From positions 1-60,960 of the forward strand of contig JAFXVJ010000054.1 in assembly GCA_017524615.1 (NCBI GenBank): 60,960 nt of DNA. The letters run 5' to 3'. Source of the stretch: Clostridia bacterium (GTDB lineage: Bacteria; Bacillota; Clostridia; Christensenellales; Aristaeellaceae). The position numbers and the translations under genes are program-made. The notes under the pieces are model-generated. The model ran no database searches and was not told the origin of the DNA. It saw only the letters and a program-made list of their open reading frames with translations. Positions 49,837 to 60,604 of this stretch are shown here, one piece after another (the first letter of the stretch is position 1; each line of letters starts with the position of its first letter).

Positions 49837-50003
49837 CATTTGGAAATATGTGTTTTGAGGAAGCCCCCTCCACATGAGCACACCGTATATGTGCGTTGAC
49901 GGAACCCGGCGGGGCGTGGTCCGGCCCGGTCTTGCCCCCACGCTATCTGCGGATGCCGCCCAGATGACGCAGGCAGCGCTCGGCAGTCAGGGGAATCTCC
50001 GCG

Positions 50004-50849
50004 TCACCGCAGCACAACTTCGCCCGTGCAGGGCATCACGGCATCTTCCCGGATGATTTCGCCCACGCTGTCCAGCACGATCCGGCCGGACCGGGGATTC
50101 TTGACCGACAGCACATGGCCCCGGATATCGGCCTCCACGTCGGAGTATTCAAAAGCCAGGTCGGTATCCGCCATGGTGCAGTTGACGAGCTTCAGGTTGG
50201 TGCAATAGCACAGGGGCTGGGTGCCGATGATGTGGCAGTTGATCAGTGTCAGCCCATCGGAATACCAGGCCAGATATTCTCCCTGGACGGTGCTGTTGCG
50301 CACGGTCACATTTTTCGTGTGCCAGAAAGCGTCCTTGGTGTCCAGGATGCTGTCGTCGATTTCCAGGTTCCGGACATACTGGAAGGAGTACTTGCCCTTC
50401 ATGCGGACCCTGCGCAGGCGGATATCGCTGCTGTCCAAAAACAGGTATTCGGATGCCACCTGGGTATCCGTCAGGGTGATGTCCTGGGACTTCCAGCCGA
50501 ATTCCTGGGAAACCACCTGGCAATGATCCAGGCTGATCCGCTGGCATTCCCGCACGGCCTTGATGCCCCCCAGGGTGCTGTTGGTGATGACCCCGTCCGT
50601 GGCATACCAGATGGCGGCGCGGGTTTTTTCGTCCATGGACGATTGATCCATCCGGAAGCCCTGCACGTGCCACAGGGGATAGCGCAGGGAAAAGCAGCAG
50701 TCCTTCAAACGGATATCCCGGGCTTCCTTCAGGGCTGATTCCCCGTCTGCCGGCCCGGCAAAGACGCAGCCCTCCAGATCCCCGTGCTGCAGGTGATACA
50801 GCGCTCGTTCTTCGTCATACTGCGCATGGGAAAGAACCGTTCTTTCCAT
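50004..50849 (-). CDS. DUF3737 family protein (right-handed beta-helix type)
   Basis: The 281-residue cytoplasmic protein of repeating short strands reads typically as ITNSTLGGIKAVRECQRISL, ITLTDTQVASEYLFLDSSDI, NLEIDDSILDTKDAFWHTKN and LTLINCHIIGTQPLCYCTNL, a parallel beta-helix pattern. It matches the DUF3737 family in length and sequence. Function is not known. RBS GGAGGAGAAT lies before the ATG at 50849. It is downstream of, and co-directional with, rpoC across a 215-base gap. Confidence 0.88.
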   Translation of the reverse strand: MERTVLSHAQYDEERALYHLQHGDLEGCVFAGPADGESALKEARDIRLKDCCFSLRYPLWHVQGFRMDQSSMDEKTRAAIWYATDGVITNSTLGGIKAVRECQRISLDHCQVVSQEFGWKSQDITLTDTQVASEYLFLDSSDIRLRRVRMKGKYSFQYVRNLEIDDSILDTKDAFWHTKNVTVRNSTVQGEYLAWYSDGLTLINCHIIGTQPLCYCTNLKLVNCTMADTDLAFEYSDVEADIRGHVLSVKNPRSGRIVLDSVGEIIREDAVMPCTGEVVLR

Positions 50850-51064
50850 ATTCTCCTCCCTGTTCTAAAAGCGGGGGAACCGCTTGATTTTCACAACGGT
50901 CCTCCCGCTTGATTTCGCTTGCAATATTCTGGTATCTGTTCAGTGAACAGAGGCAAGATGCGCGGCATGCCTCCCAGGGTCTTCCCAGTGGAAAAACCCG
51001 GAAAAAGCGCAGGGACGGAGAATGCTCCATCCTCCCGGCTGACACGCCGCCAGGGCGCGCAGGA

Positions 51065-54000
51065 TCAGTAAGTCTCCTGCAATTCGATGTTCTTGTACCG
51101 CTTCAGGCCCGTACCGGCGGGGATCAGCTTGCCGATAATGACGTTTTCCTTCAGGCCCAGCAGCGGGTCCACCTTGCCCTTGATGGCGGCTTCGGTGAGC
51201 ACGCGGGTGGTTTCCTGGAAGGACGCGGCGGACAGGAAGGATTCGGTGGCCAGGGAGGCCTTGGTGATGCCCAGCAGGATGCGCTTGGCAATGGCCGGCC
51301 GGCCGCCCTCCATGATGGTCTTTTCGTTGGCCTGCTCGAATTCGTAAATGTCCACCAGGCCGCCGGGCAGCAGATCGGTGTCGCCGGCATCCTCGATGCG
51401 CACCTTGCGCAGCATCTGACGCACGATCACCTCGATATGCTTATCGGCGATGCGCACACCGGAGGAATAGTAGGCGGACAGAACTTCCTTCAGCAGGTAT
51501 TCCTGCACGGCCCGGACGCCCAGGATGCGCAGCAGATCATGGGGATTGATGGAGCCTTCGATCAGCTCGTCGCCGGCCGCCACGGTCTGGCCGTCCTGCA
51601 CCTTCAGGCGGGCGCCGTAATGGATCTGATAGACCTTCTTTTCGCTGGCGTCCTCTTCGCTGGTGACGATGATTTCCCGCTTTTTCTTGTTTTCCACGAT
51701 CTGCACCGAGCCGGAGATTTCGGCCAGGGTGGCGTCGCGCTTGGGCTTGCGGGCCTCAAACAGCTCTTCCACGCGGGGAAGACCCTGGGTAATATCGTCC
51801 GCGGAAGCAACGCCGCCGGAGTGGAAGGTACGCATGGTCAGCTGGGTGCCGGGCTCGCCGATGGACTGGGCGGCGATGATGCCGACGGCTTCGCCGATAT
51901 CCACGTTGCCGCCGTGGGCCAGGTTCATGCCGTAGCAGCGGGCGCACACGCCATGCTCACAATGGCAGGTGAGCACGGAACGGACGCTCATTTTCGTCAC
52001 GCCGGCCTTCTTGATCTGCTGCGCCTTGCCATAGTCGATCAGCTCGTTCACATGGGCCAGCAATTCGCCGGTGATGGGATGATACACATCCTCGGCGGCG
52101 TAGCGGCCGCGAATGCGGTCGTCAATGCCCTCGATTTCGCCGATGGGCTGCACCGTGATGCCGCGGACCTTTTCGCCCCGGGCCTCAAAGCAGTCGACCT
52201 CGCGGACGATGACCTCCTGGGCCACATCGACCAGACGGCGGGTGAGGTAACCGGAGTCAGCGGTACGCAGGGCGGTATCAGCCAGGGATTTGCGGCTGCC
52301 GTGGGAGGACATGAAGAATTCCAGCACGTTCAGGCCTTCGCGGAAGTTGGCGCGGATAGGCACCTCGATGGCGCGTCCGGAAGGAGAAGCCATCAGGCCG
52401 CGCATGCCGGCCAGCTGGGCCACCTGGCCCGCGCTGCCGCGGGCGCCGGACCCGGTCATCATGCTGATGGGGTTGTAGGTGGGCAGCACTTCCATCACGC
52501 GGTTCTTCAGGCGGTTGGTGGTATCCTGCCAGGCCTGAATGACCATGCGGTAGCGCTCGTCCTCGCTCATTTCGCCGCGGCGGTATTTCCGGTTGATGCG
52601 GGCCACCAGATCATCGGTTTCCTTCAGCCAGGTCTGCTTTTCTGGCGGGATGATGATGTCGCTGACGGACACGGTGATGGCGCCGCGGGTGGAATACTTA
52701 TAGCCCAGGTTCTTGATGGCGTCCAGCACCTTGGCGGTCTGACTTTCGCCGTGGGCCCGGAAGCAGCGCTCCACGATGGCGCCCAGGTCCTTCTTGACCA
52801 CCTTGTGGTCGATTTCCAGCACGAACTGGTCGTCCATGGTTTCACGGGGCTTGAAGCCCAGATCCTGGGGCACCACGTCGTTGAAGATCAGCAATCCCAG
52901 GGTGGTGTCGATCACGCGGCGTTCGGTGACGCCTTCCCAGGTGCGCTCCACACGCACCTTGATGGGGGCTTGCAGGGAAATCTGCTGGCACTGATAGGCC
53001 ATCATGGCCTCGTCGGGAGAGGCGAACACGCGGCCCGCGCCCTTGGCATCCTCCCGGGTGATGGTCAGATAGTGGCAGCCGATGACCATGTCCTGGGTGG
53101 GGGAAATGACGGGCATGCCGTCCTGGGGCTTCATGATGTTGTTGGCGCACAGCATCAGGAACCGGGCCTCGGCCTGGGCTTCCATGCTGAGCGGCACGTG
53201 CACGGCCATCTGGTCGCCGTCAAAGTCGGCGTTGTAGGCGGTGCAGGCCAGGGGATGCAGGCGGATGGCCTTGCCCTCCACCAGGATGGGCTCAAAGGCC
53301 TGGATGCCCAGGCGGTGCAGCGTGGGGGCGCGGTTCAGCAGCACCGGGTGCTCCTTGATCACGTCCTCCAGAATGTCCCACACCTCGGGCTTCACCTTTT
53401 CCACCATGCGCTTGGCGGATTTGACGTTGTGGGCGATGCGCAGGGACACCAGCTTTTCCATCACGAAGGGCTTGAACAATTCAAGCGCCATATCCTTGGG
53501 CAGGCCGCACTGATACAGCTTCAGCTCGGGGCCGACCACGATAACGGAACGGCCGGAATAGTCCACGCGCTTGCCCAGCAGGTTCTGACGGAAACGGCCC
53601 TGCTTGCCCCGCAGCAGATCGCTCAGGGATTTCAGCGCCCGGTTGCCGGGGCCGGTGACGGGCCGTCCGCGGCGGCCGTTATCGATCAGGGCGTCGACGG
53701 CCTCTTGCAGCATGCGCTTTTCATTGCGCACGATGATATCCGGGGTGCCCAATTCCAGCATCCGCTTTAAGCGGTTGTTGCGGTTGATCACCCGGCGGTA
53801 CAGATCGTTGAGGTCGGAGGTGGCGAATCGGCCGCCGTCCAGCTGCACCATGGGCCGCAGATCCGGGGGGATGACGGGGATCACGTCCATGATCATCCAC
53901 TCGGGCTTGTTGTGGGACAGGCGGAAAGCCTCCACCACTTCCAGGCGCTTGATGGCGTGGGTGCGTTTCTGGCCCTCGCCCTCGCGGTCCCGTTCCTTTT

Positions 54001-54622
54001 CGATCAGCTCGGCGATTTCCTTTTTCAAGGAAGCGCTCAGCTCATCCAGATCCAGGGCCAGCAGCATTTCCTTTACTGCTTCGGCGCCGATGCCCGCCTT
54101 GAAGGAGCCCCGCTCCTCCTCGGTCATGGCCATGATGGAGCGGTACTTGGAATCGGTGATCAGCTCATTGCGGCTCACCTTGGTGGCTGCCTCGTTGCCG
54201 GGATCCAGCACGATATAGGAAGCAAAATACAGCACCTTTTCCAGGGCCCGGGGGCTCACGTCCAGCAGCATGCCCATCCGGGAGGGGATGCCCTTAAAAT
54301 ACCAGATGTGACTCACCGGCGCGGCCAGGGCGATATGGCCCATGCGCTCACGGCGCACCTTGGCCCGGGTGATCTGCACGCCGCACTTGTCGCACACCTT
54401 TTCCTTGTCCTTGAACTTGACGCGCTTGTATTTGCCGCAGGAGCATTCCCAGTCCTTCTGGGGCCCAAAGATCCTTTCGCAGTACAGGCCGTCCCTCTCG
54501 GGCTTCAGGGTGCGGTAGTTAATGGTTTCAGGCTTGCTCACCTCGCCGTAGCTCCAAGCCAGGATCTGCTCCGAGGAGGCCATGCCGATCTGAATGGAAT
54601 CAATATTGGTTTGTTCAAACAT
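51065..54622 (-). CDS. rpoC: RNA polymerase beta' subunit
   Basis: The 1185-residue catalytic subunit has an N-terminal zinc ribbon ([13 protein letters not shown]...VCDKCGVQI near residues 57-80). The active-site motif [17 protein letters not shown] lies near 460, with three Mg2+-binding Asp residues. The trigger-loop region is [31 protein letters not shown] near 770-800, and a second zinc site ([13 protein letters not shown]) near 885. It is separated from rpoB by 71 bases. Downstream rpsL-rpsG-fusA, usual in Bacillota, is missing. Confidence 0.97.
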   Translation of the reverse strand: MFEQTNIDSIQIGMASSEQILAWSYGEVSKPETINYRTLKPERDGLYCERIFGPQKDWECSCGKYKRVKFKDKEKVCDKCGVQITRAKVRRERMGHIALAAPVSHIWYFKGIPSRMGMLLDVSPRALEKVLYFASYIVLDPGNEAATKVSRNELITDSKYRSIMAMTEEERGSFKAGIGAEAVKEMLLALDLDELSASLKKEIAELIEKERDREGEGQKRTHAIKRLEVVEAFRLSHNKPEWMIMDVIPVIPPDLRPMVQLDGGRFATSDLNDLYRRVINRNNRLKRMLELGTPDIIVRNEKRMLQEAVDALIDNGRRGRPVTGPGNRALKSLSDLLRGKQGRFRQNLLGKRVDYSGRSVIVVGPELKLYQCGLPKDMALELFKPFVMEKLVSLRIAHNVKSAKRMVEKVKPEVWDILEDVIKEHPVLLNRAPTLHRLGIQAFEPILVEGKAIRLHPLACTAYNADFDGDQMAVHVPLSMEAQAEARFLMLCANNIMKPQDGMPVISPTQDMVIGCHYLTITREDAKGAGRVFASPDEAMMAYQCQQISLQAPIKVRVERTWEGVTERRVIDTTLGLLIFNDVVPQDLGFKPRETMDDQFVLEIDHKVVKKDLGAIVERCFRAHGESQTAKVLDAIKNLGYKYSTRGAITVSVSDIIIPPEKQTWLKETDDLVARINRKYRRGEMSEDERYRMVIQAWQDTTNRLKNRVMEVLPTYNPISMMTGSGARGSAGQVAQLAGMRGLMASPSGRAIEVPIRANFREGLNVLEFFMSSHGSRKSLADTALRTADSGYLTRRLVDVAQEVIVREVDCFEARGEKVRGITVQPIGEIEGIDDRIRGRYAAEDVYHPITGELLAHVNELIDYGKAQQIKKAGVTKMSVRSVLTCHCEHGVCARCYGMNLAHGGNVDIGEAVGIIAAQSIGEPGTQLTMRTFHSGGVASADDITQGLPRVEELFEARKPKRDATLAEISGSVQIVENKKKREIIVTSEEDASEKKVYQIHYGARLKVQDGQTVAAGDELIEGSINPHDLLRILGVRAVQEYLLKEVLSAYYSSGVRIADKHIEVIVRQMLRKVRIEDAGDTDLLPGGLVDIYEFEQANEKTIMEGGRPAIAKRILLGITKASLATESFLSAASFQETTRVLTEAAIKGKVDPLLGLKENVIIGKLIPAGTGLKRYKNIELQETY

Positions 54623-54693
54623 GGATTGTAACTCCCTCCGCTTTGGCCGCTTCGGGCCGCTCTCTCCGCGCAGGCGGAAAAGAAACGCCCAGG

Positions 54694-57600
54694 TTACTCA
54701 AGATCGTCGTCATCGTCCAGCTTCATATCGTCCAGCACGTCATCCACTTCAAAATCAGCGAAATCGTCGTCCAGGCTGATATCGTCGTCCAGATCAATGT
54801 CTTCTCCGCCGGGCAGGTTGGCGTCGTCCTCCATGAACCCGTCATCGGGCAGAGGCTCGCGGCCGGCAGGCAGGGAATCGCCGGTATCATCATCGTCGTC
54901 TTCCAGTTCGCGAAGCTCGATTTCCTGATGGTTTTCATCCAGCACACGAATATCCAGCGCCAGGGCCTGCAGTTCCTTGATCAGCACCTTGAAGGATTCG
55001 GGCACGCCGGGGGTGGGAATGTTCTGACCCTTCACGATGGCTTCGTAGGTCTTCACGCGGCCCACCACATCGTCGGATTTCACGGTCAGGATCTCCTGGA
55101 GGGTATTGGCGGCGCCGTAGGCTTCCAGCGCCCACACTTCCATTTCGCCGAAGCGCTGGCCGCCGAACTGGGCCTTGCCGCCCAGGGGCTGCTGCGTCAC
55201 CAGGGAGTAGGGGCCGGTGGAGCGGGCATGCATCTTATCGTCTACCAGATGGTGGAGCTTTAAGAAGTACATGATGCCCACGGTGACGGGGTTTTCGAAG
55301 GGATCGCCGGTGCGGCCGTCGTAGAGGATGGTCTTGCCGTCGGGGCGCAGGCCGGCCTTGGACAGGCATTCCTCGATGTCTTCCTTGGTGGCGCCGTCAA
55401 ACACGGGGGTGGCGATATGCCAGCCCAGGGTCCGGGCGGCGATGCCCAGGTGGACCTCCAGCACCTGACCGATGTTCATACGGGAAGGCACGCCCAGGGG
55501 GTTCAAAACGATGTCCAGCGGGGTGCCGTCGGGCAGGAAGGGCATATCCTCTTCGCGCAGGATGCGGGAAACGACGCCCTTGTTGCCGTGGCGGCCGCTC
55601 ATCTTGTCACCCACGGAGATCTTTCTCTTCTGGGCGATGTACACGCGCACCATTTCGTTGACGCCGGGGGACAATTCGTCCTTATTCTCCCGGGTGAAAA
55701 TTTTCACGTCCACGATGATGCCGCCCTCGCCGTGGGGCACCTTCAGGGAGGTATCGCGCACTTCCCGGGCCTTTTCGCCGAAGATGGCGCGCAGCAGGCG
55801 TTCTTCAGCGGTCAGCTCGGTTTCGCCCTTGGGGGTCACCTTGCCCACCAGGATGTCGCCGGACCGGACTTCCGCGCCGATGCGGATGATGCCGTTCTCG
55901 TCCAGATCCCGGATGGCGTCCTCGCCCACGTTGGGGATATCCCGGGTGATCTCCTCCGGGCCCAGTTTGGTTTCCCGGGCTTCGGATTCGTATTCTTCAA
56001 TATGAATGGAAGTGTATTTATCTTCCTTCACCAGCCGCTCGCTGATGAGCACGGCGTCCTCGTAGTTGTAGCCTTCCCAGGTCATGAAGCCGATGAGCAT
56101 ATTCTTGCCCAGGCCGATTTCGCCGTTTTCGGTGGAGGGGCCGTCCGCCAGCAGGTCGCCCACTTCGATCTTCTGGCCCTGATACACGCGGGGCCGCTGA
56201 TTGATGCAGGTGCCCTGGTTGCTGCGGGCGAACTTGGTCAGCTTATACAGATGCTTTTCGCCGATTTCATCCTGGATGACGATCTCGTCGGCGGCCACGG
56301 AATACACCGTGCCGGCATGCTTGGACAGAAGGACCACGCCGGAGTCATGGGCGGCCTTGTATTCCATGCCGGTGCCCACGATGGGGGCTTCGGGCACCAG
56401 AAGCGGCACGGCCTGACGCTGCATGTTGGAGCCCATCAGGGCGCGGTTGGCGTCGTCGTTCTCCAGGAAGGGGATCATGGCCGTGGCGACGGACACCACC
56501 TGCTTGGGCGATACGTCGATATAATCCACGTCCTTGGCGGGCACTTCGATGGTTTCCTCCCGCCAGCGCACCACGATGCGGCTGTTGACGAAGGTGCCGT
56601 CTTCCTTGACGGGCTCCTTGGCCTGGCCCACCTTGTAGTTGTCCTCTTCGTCGGCGGTCATGTATTCGATGATGTCGGTCACTTTGCCCGTGGCCTTGTC
56701 CACCTTGCGGTAGGGCGCCTCGATGAAGCCGTACTCGTTGATGCGGGCATAGGTGGCCAGCGAGCCGATCAGGCCGATGTTGGGGCCTTCAGGCGTTTCA
56801 ATGGGGCAGATGCGGGCATAGTGGGAATAGTGCACGTCGCGCACTTCCATGCCCGCGCGGTCGCGGTTCAGGCCGCCGGGGCCCAGGGCGGACAGACGGC
56901 GCTTGTGGGTCAGTTCCGCCAGCGGGTTGGGCTGATCCATGAACTGGCTCAGCTGGGAGGAGCCGAAGAATTCCTTGATGGCGGCGCTGACGGGCCGGAT
57001 GTTGATCAGTTCGCCGGGCTTGACGTCGTTGGCGTCCTGAATGGCCATGCGCTCGCGCACCACGCGCTCCAGACGGGAAAGGCCGATGCGCACCTGGTTC
57101 TGCAGCAGTTCGCCCACGCTGCGCAGGCGGCGGTTGCCCAGATGGTCGATATCGTCGGTAACGCCTACGCCGTAGGGCAGGCCCAGCAGATAGCTGACGG
57201 AGGCCACGATATCGTCGATGATGATGTGCTTGGGCACCAGATCGTACACGCTTTCGCTGACCACGCGCTTGAGGTCTTCTTCCGGGGTCTCATTGAGGAT
57301 CTTGAGCAGGGTGGGCAGATGCACCATTTCCAGGATGCCCGCTTCCCTGGGATTGAAGGGCAGGAAGCCGGAGGCGTCCACGAAGTTGTTGCCGATCACC
57401 TTGTGCACCACGTTTTCGCACTGCAAAAGCACCACGTTCACGCCGGCGTTCTGTACCTGGATGGCCTTTTCCCGGGTGATGTAGGCGCCTTTTTCCACCA
57501 GCACCTCGCCGGACACGGGGCTGACGATATCCTCCGCGGCGGTCTGGCCGGTGATGCGGGCGGCCACGCCCAGCTTTTTGTTGAACTTATAGCGGCCCAC

Positions 57601-58410
57601 GCGCATCAGGTCATAGCGCTTGGGATCGAAAAACAGGCTGCGCAGCAGGGCCTTGGCGCCGTCCTCGGTGGGCGGCTCGCCGGGCTTCTGGCGCTTGTAG
57701 ATTTCCAGCAGGCCCTGGGTTTGGGTCTTGGTGGAGTCGCTGCGGGCGATGGTGGTCATCAGACGCTCGTCCTCGCCCAAAAGATCGGTGATTTCCTGAT
57801 CGGTGCCGTAGCCCAGCGCGCGAAGGAGCACGGTGATGGGCAGCTTGCGGGCGCGGTCAATGCGCACCCACAGCACGTCGTTGCTGTCGGTTTCATATTC
57901 CAGCCAGGCGCCCCGGTTGGGGATGATCTGAGAGGAGAACAGATGCTTGCCCGCTTTGTCGATCTGCACGTCAAAATAAGCGCCGGGAGAGCGGACCAAT
58001 TGGCTCACGATGACGCGCTCCGCGCCGTTGATGATAAAAGTGCCATGCTCGGTCATCAGCGGGAAATCGCCCATGAATACTTCCGATTCCTTAATTTCGC
58101 CGGTTTCCCGGTTCTTCAGGCGGACAAATACCTTGAGCGGGGCCGCATAGGTCAGGTCGCGTTCCTTGCACCGCTCCACAGAATTCTTGGGCGTTCCGTC
58201 CAGCGAGTAATCGACGAACTCCAGCACCAGATTTTCGCTGTAATCGGTGATGGGGGACACATCCGCCAGAACCTCTTTCAGATCCTCGGTCAGAAAACGC
58301 TTGTAGCTGTTTTTCTGCACCTCGATCAGGTTGGGCATGTCCAGGACCTCGTCGATGCGCGAGAAGCTCATCCGCTTGCGCAGCTTCCCCATTTGGACCT
58401 CGTGCACCAT
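54694..58410 (-). CDS. rpoB: RNA polymerase beta subunit
   Basis: The 1238-residue subunit has [28 protein letters not shown] (rifampicin-region motif near residues 485-512), [25 protein letters not shown], and the C-terminal [22 protein letters not shown] that contacts beta'. A tail of about 70 residues is almost all Asp/Glu/Leu ([21 protein letters not shown]), seen in some Clostridia. RBS GGGGTGAT lies before the ATG at 58410. It has its own strong promoter; rplJ-rplL are not upstream. Confidence 0.97.
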   Translation of the reverse strand: MVHEVQMGKLRKRMSFSRIDEVLDMPNLIEVQKNSYKRFLTEDLKEVLADVSPITDYSENLVLEFVDYSLDGTPKNSVERCKERDLTYAAPLKVFVRLKNRETGEIKESEVFMGDFPLMTEHGTFIINGAERVIVSQLVRSPGAYFDVQIDKAGKHLFSSQIIPNRGAWLEYETDSNDVLWVRIDRARKLPITVLLRALGYGTDQEITDLLGEDERLMTTIARSDSTKTQTQGLLEIYKRQKPGEPPTEDGAKALLRSLFFDPKRYDLMRVGRYKFNKKLGVAARITGQTAAEDIVSPVSGEVLVEKGAYITREKAIQVQNAGVNVVLLQCENVVHKVIGNNFVDASGFLPFNPREAGILEMVHLPTLLKILNETPEEDLKRVVSESVYDLVPKHIIIDDIVASVSYLLGLPYGVGVTDDIDHLGNRRLRSVGELLQNQVRIGLSRLERVVRERMAIQDANDVKPGELINIRPVSAAIKEFFGSSQLSQFMDQPNPLAELTHKRRLSALGPGGLNRDRAGMEVRDVHYSHYARICPIETPEGPNIGLIGSLATYARINEYGFIEAPYRKVDKATGKVTDIIEYMTADEEDNYKVGQAKEPVKEDGTFVNSRIVVRWREETIEVPAKDVDYIDVSPKQVVSVATAMIPFLENDDANRALMGSNMQRQAVPLLVPEAPIVGTGMEYKAAHDSGVVLLSKHAGTVYSVAADEIVIQDEIGEKHLYKLTKFARSNQGTCINQRPRVYQGQKIEVGDLLADGPSTENGEIGLGKNMLIGFMTWEGYNYEDAVLISERLVKEDKYTSIHIEEYESEARETKLGPEEITRDIPNVGEDAIRDLDENGIIRIGAEVRSGDILVGKVTPKGETELTAEERLLRAIFGEKAREVRDTSLKVPHGEGGIIVDVKIFTRENKDELSPGVNEMVRVYIAQKRKISVGDKMSGRHGNKGVVSRILREEDMPFLPDGTPLDIVLNPLGVPSRMNIGQVLEVHLGIAARTLGWHIATPVFDGATKEDIEECLSKAGLRPDGKTILYDGRTGDPFENPVTVGIMYFLKLHHLVDDKMHARSTGPYSLVTQQPLGGKAQFGGQRFGEMEVWALEAYGAANTLQEILTVKSDDVVGRVKTYEAIVKGQNIPTPGVPESFKVLIKELQALALDIRVLDENHQEIELRELEDDDDDTGDSLPAGREPLPDDGFMEDDANLPGGEDIDLDDDISLDDDFADFEVDDVLDDMKLDDDDDLE

Positions 58411-58551
58411 AAAGCTATCACCCCTTTATTGCTCTCAATGCCGGAAAAAGCGCATATGTCCCCCTTCCCCATTTGCCCTTCCGTCCGTTTCCGACGGGGG
58501 CTGGGATCGAGGCGACAGTACCGCACTTTACCGATACTGATGCAATCATAG

Positions 58552-58580
58552 AGTATAGCATAATCCTATGCCCCTGTCAA
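58552..58580 (-). promoter_or_regulatory. rpoBC promoter
   Basis: On the minus strand: TTGACA (58580-58575), 17-base spacer, TATACT (58557-58552). It leaves a 140-base leader before rpoB. Confidence 0.88.
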
Positions 58581-58716
58581 CCGTTTTCCTGCAAGATAAT
58601 GAAATTTTTTGGATCTGTTTTCGACTGTTTTCGGATCCGCTCCGCCGGGGGCTGAACGGACGGGCGGGATATGCGCGGACGGGTATGGCATATCCCCCTG
58701 CGGGGCCCCCCGATGC

Positions 58717-58745
58717 TTGACGGCCCGGACAAGATCCACTATAAT
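58717..58745 (+). promoter_or_regulatory. Promoter of the sugar-phosphate isomerase gene
   Basis: TTGACG (58717-58722), 17-base spacer, TATAAT (58740-58745). The leader is about 220 bases; I recognise no riboswitch in it, though its length is unusual. Confidence 0.82.
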
Positions 58746-58966
58746 AACAAATGGAAGAATAACAAGCGCCTGTTTCTGAACCGGGAAGGATGCGTTTGCG
58801 GCGCCCGAGACCGCTGCGGTGCTTTCCTTGGTCTGCCTCCGGCAAGCCATCAAGCGCCCAGAATGGCGGACTGATACGCTCAAAACCGCATATTCCTCTT
58901 TTGGAAACAGACGGAAAAAACGCCGGAGCAGCCGGCGGTTCATTACGGTGAAGGAGGGCTTTCATC

Positions 58967-59728
58967 ATGCAGATCGGAGCGCAGCTGTATACCCTGCGGA
59001 TGTATGCGCAGAATGAACGGGATCTGGGAAGGACGTTGGAAAAGGTTTCTGAAATCGGCTACCGCACGGTACAGATTTCCGGGGTGGGCCCTGTCGCGCC
59101 GCAGCGGATCAAGGCGCTGTGCGATGACAACGGCCTGCAAATCGTGCTGACGCACTGCGCCGACGATGATTTCCTGGAGCGCATCGATGCATTGATCGAG
59201 CGCCACCTCCTGTACGGCTGCCGCTATGTGGGCACCGGAGGCATGCCGGAGCGCTACCGGCGGTACGGATGGGTGGATCATTTCGCGGAGGATTTCGCGG
59301 AGCCGGCCCGGAAGCTGAAGGAAGCGGGCATGCTGTTCATGTATCACAATCACGCTTTTGAATTTGCCCGCCAGGCGGACGGCCGCACCCTGATGGACCG
59401 CTTGCTGGAACTGATGCCCGCGGAGCTGATGGGCGTCACGGCGGACACCTATTGGCTGCACTATGCCGGCCTGGATGTGAACGACTGGCTGCAAAAGTAT
59501 GCCGACCGGCTGCACTGCGTACACCTGAAGGATATGACGCCCCACAATTTTGAAAACCGCATGGCTGCGGTGGGCCGGGGCAATATGAATTTCCCCGCCA
59601 TTCTGGAGACTCTGCGGGACAACGGCGTCACCGAATATGCCCTGGTGGAGCAGGATGACTGCTACGGGGAATCCCCCTTCGACTGCATGCGGCAAAGCTA
59701 CGATTATCTGGCCTCGATGGGGTTCTGA
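58967..59728 (+). CDS. Sugar phosphate isomerase/epimerase (xylose isomerase-like TIM barrel)
   Basis: The 253-residue protein starts MQIGAQLYTLRMYAQNERDLGRTLEKVSEIGYRTVQISG, typical of AP-endonuclease-2/IolE-like barrels. Metal ligands are supplied by LFMYHNHAFEF near residue 122, MGVTADTYWLHYAG near 157 and VHLKDMTP near 181, and YALVEQDD near 223 gives the last Glu. The substrate is unknown; such enzymes often pair with Gfo/Idh/MocA dehydrogenases. RBS GAAGGAGGG. A decayed fragment of exactly such a dehydrogenase follows 20 bases later. Confidence 0.9.
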   Translation: MQIGAQLYTLRMYAQNERDLGRTLEKVSEIGYRTVQISGVGPVAPQRIKALCDDNGLQIVLTHCADDDFLERIDALIERHLLYGCRYVGTGGMPERYRRYGWVDHFAEDFAEPARKLKEAGMLFMYHNHAFEFARQADGRTLMDRLLELMPAELMGVTADTYWLHYAGLDVNDWLQKYADRLHCVHLKDMTPHNFENRMAAVGRGNMNFPAILETLRDNGVTEYALVEQDDCYGESPFDCMRQSYDYLASMGF

Positions 59729-59748
59729 CAGACAGGAGCGGGAAGGAT

Positions 59749-59814
59749 ACGGCAGCGGACACCGTTCGACTGGGGATCATCGGCGCGGGCAGTACCGGCG
59801 CCGCTCATGGATGA
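59749..59814 (+). pseudogene. Remnant of a Gfo/Idh/MocA family dehydrogenase (N-terminal 21 codons)
   Basis: After an intact-looking RBS (GGAGCGGGAAGGAT) a frame reads TAADTVRLGIIGAGSTGAAH and stops at TGA 59812-59814. GIIGAGSTGAAH is the Rossmann G-x-G-x-x-G-x-x-H motif that opens Gfo/Idh/MocA oxidoreductases. The start codon appears as ACG instead of ATG, and the remaining 300 or so codons are absent. It is therefore a deleted gene, formerly co-transcribed with the isomerase. Confidence 0.65.
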
Positions 59815-59840
59815 ACAGTTTTCCCTTCTTCAGGAAAAAC

Positions 59841-59894
59841 AAAAAACTCCCGCCGCAAAGAGGATCGGGAGATAATCCTCTCCACGGAAGGGAG
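59841..59894 (-). terminator. Terminator of the DUF4250 gene
   Basis: On the minus strand an outer stem CTCCC / GGGAG encloses an inner AGAGGAT / ATCCTCT stem and is followed by TTTTTTGTTTTT. Confidence 0.8.
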
Positions 59895-59908
59895 CTGTTG
59901 ACCTGCAA

Positions 59909-60094
59909 TCATGCCGGTACAAAGGCGTTGCAGTCCGGATCGTATCGGTAGCCGGCCGCCGCCATCACGGCAGTCAGGCGGTCCGGGTCCTCCTCCAGAT
60001 CGTCGCACAATTGATCCAGGGAAGCGTATCGGTCCCGCAGCTTCATGTTCAGCACGCTCAGCAGCATGATGGGGTCTTGGGGCAATCCGGCCAT
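59909..60094 (-). CDS. DUF4250 family small protein
   Basis: The 61-residue protein opens LPQDPIMLLSVLNMKLRDRYASLDQLCDDL and ends GYRYDPDCNAFV, the conserved ends of DUF4250. It is predicted to be a small helical cytoplasmic protein of unknown function, common in Clostridia. RBS GGAAGGATG lies before the ATG at 60094. It has its own promoter and terminator. Confidence 0.88.
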   Translation of the reverse strand: MAGLPQDPIMLLSVLNMKLRDRYASLDQLCDDLEEDPDRLTAVMAAAGYRYDPDCNAFVPA

Positions 60095-60149
60095 GGCAGT
60101 TCATCCTTCCGTGATGCAATCAATCGGGCCCTTCGCCCGGAACAGCCGG

Positions 60150-60178
60150 ATTATACCACTTTTCCGCCGTGCTGACAA
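60150..60178 (-). promoter_or_regulatory. Promoter of the DUF4250 gene
   Basis: On the minus strand: TTGTCA (60178-60173), 17-base spacer, TATAAT (60155-60150). Confidence 0.82.
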
Positions 60179-60215
60179 TGCCCGGGCGGGATCGCCGGGG
60201 CGGAAAGAGATTTTG

Positions 60216-60599
60216 ATGGGAATAATAATGGAAGAAAAAAAGCCTTTGCTGCTGTGCCTGCATATGGATCCGGGGCGGGTCATGCGCCTGTCCTTCCTGG
60301 CGTCGGCCCTGGGAGCGCGGGTCAGGGCCGTGCCCGATGATCAGCTGGGCCTGCCCCTGGAGGCCCTGTGCGGCATGGATAAGCCCTGCGGCCATCCCGC
60401 GCCCGCCCGGGTGGAGGAGGAAATGCTGGTGATGGCGTTTTTCCCGGATGCGCTGTTGGATCGCCTGCTGCCGCTGCTGCGGAAGGAAATGGGCGGTGTG
60501 CGCCTCAAGGCGGTGCTGACTCCCCATAACTGCCGCTGGACCGCCGGCATGCTCTATGCCGCGCTCTCCCGGGAGGCGGAGCGGACAGCCGGAGGGTAA
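60216..60599 (+). CDS. DUF3783 family protein
   Basis: A 127-residue protein (123 if the ATG at 60228 is used). The C-terminal half fits DUF3783: EEMLVMAFFPDALLDRLLPLLRKEMGGVRLKAVLTPHNCRWT, a short alpha/beta domain with the late TPHN motif. Function unknown. The RBS is weak (AAAGAG before 60216), so the start is uncertain. It is divergent from the DUF4250 gene. Confidence 0.75.
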   Translation: MGIIMEEKKPLLLCLHMDPGRVMRLSFLASALGARVRAVPDDQLGLPLEALCGMDKPCGHPAPARVEEEMLVMAFFPDALLDRLLPLLRKEMGGVRLKAVLTPHNCRWTAGMLYAALSREAERTAGG

Positions 60600-60604
60600 T
60601 ATTA

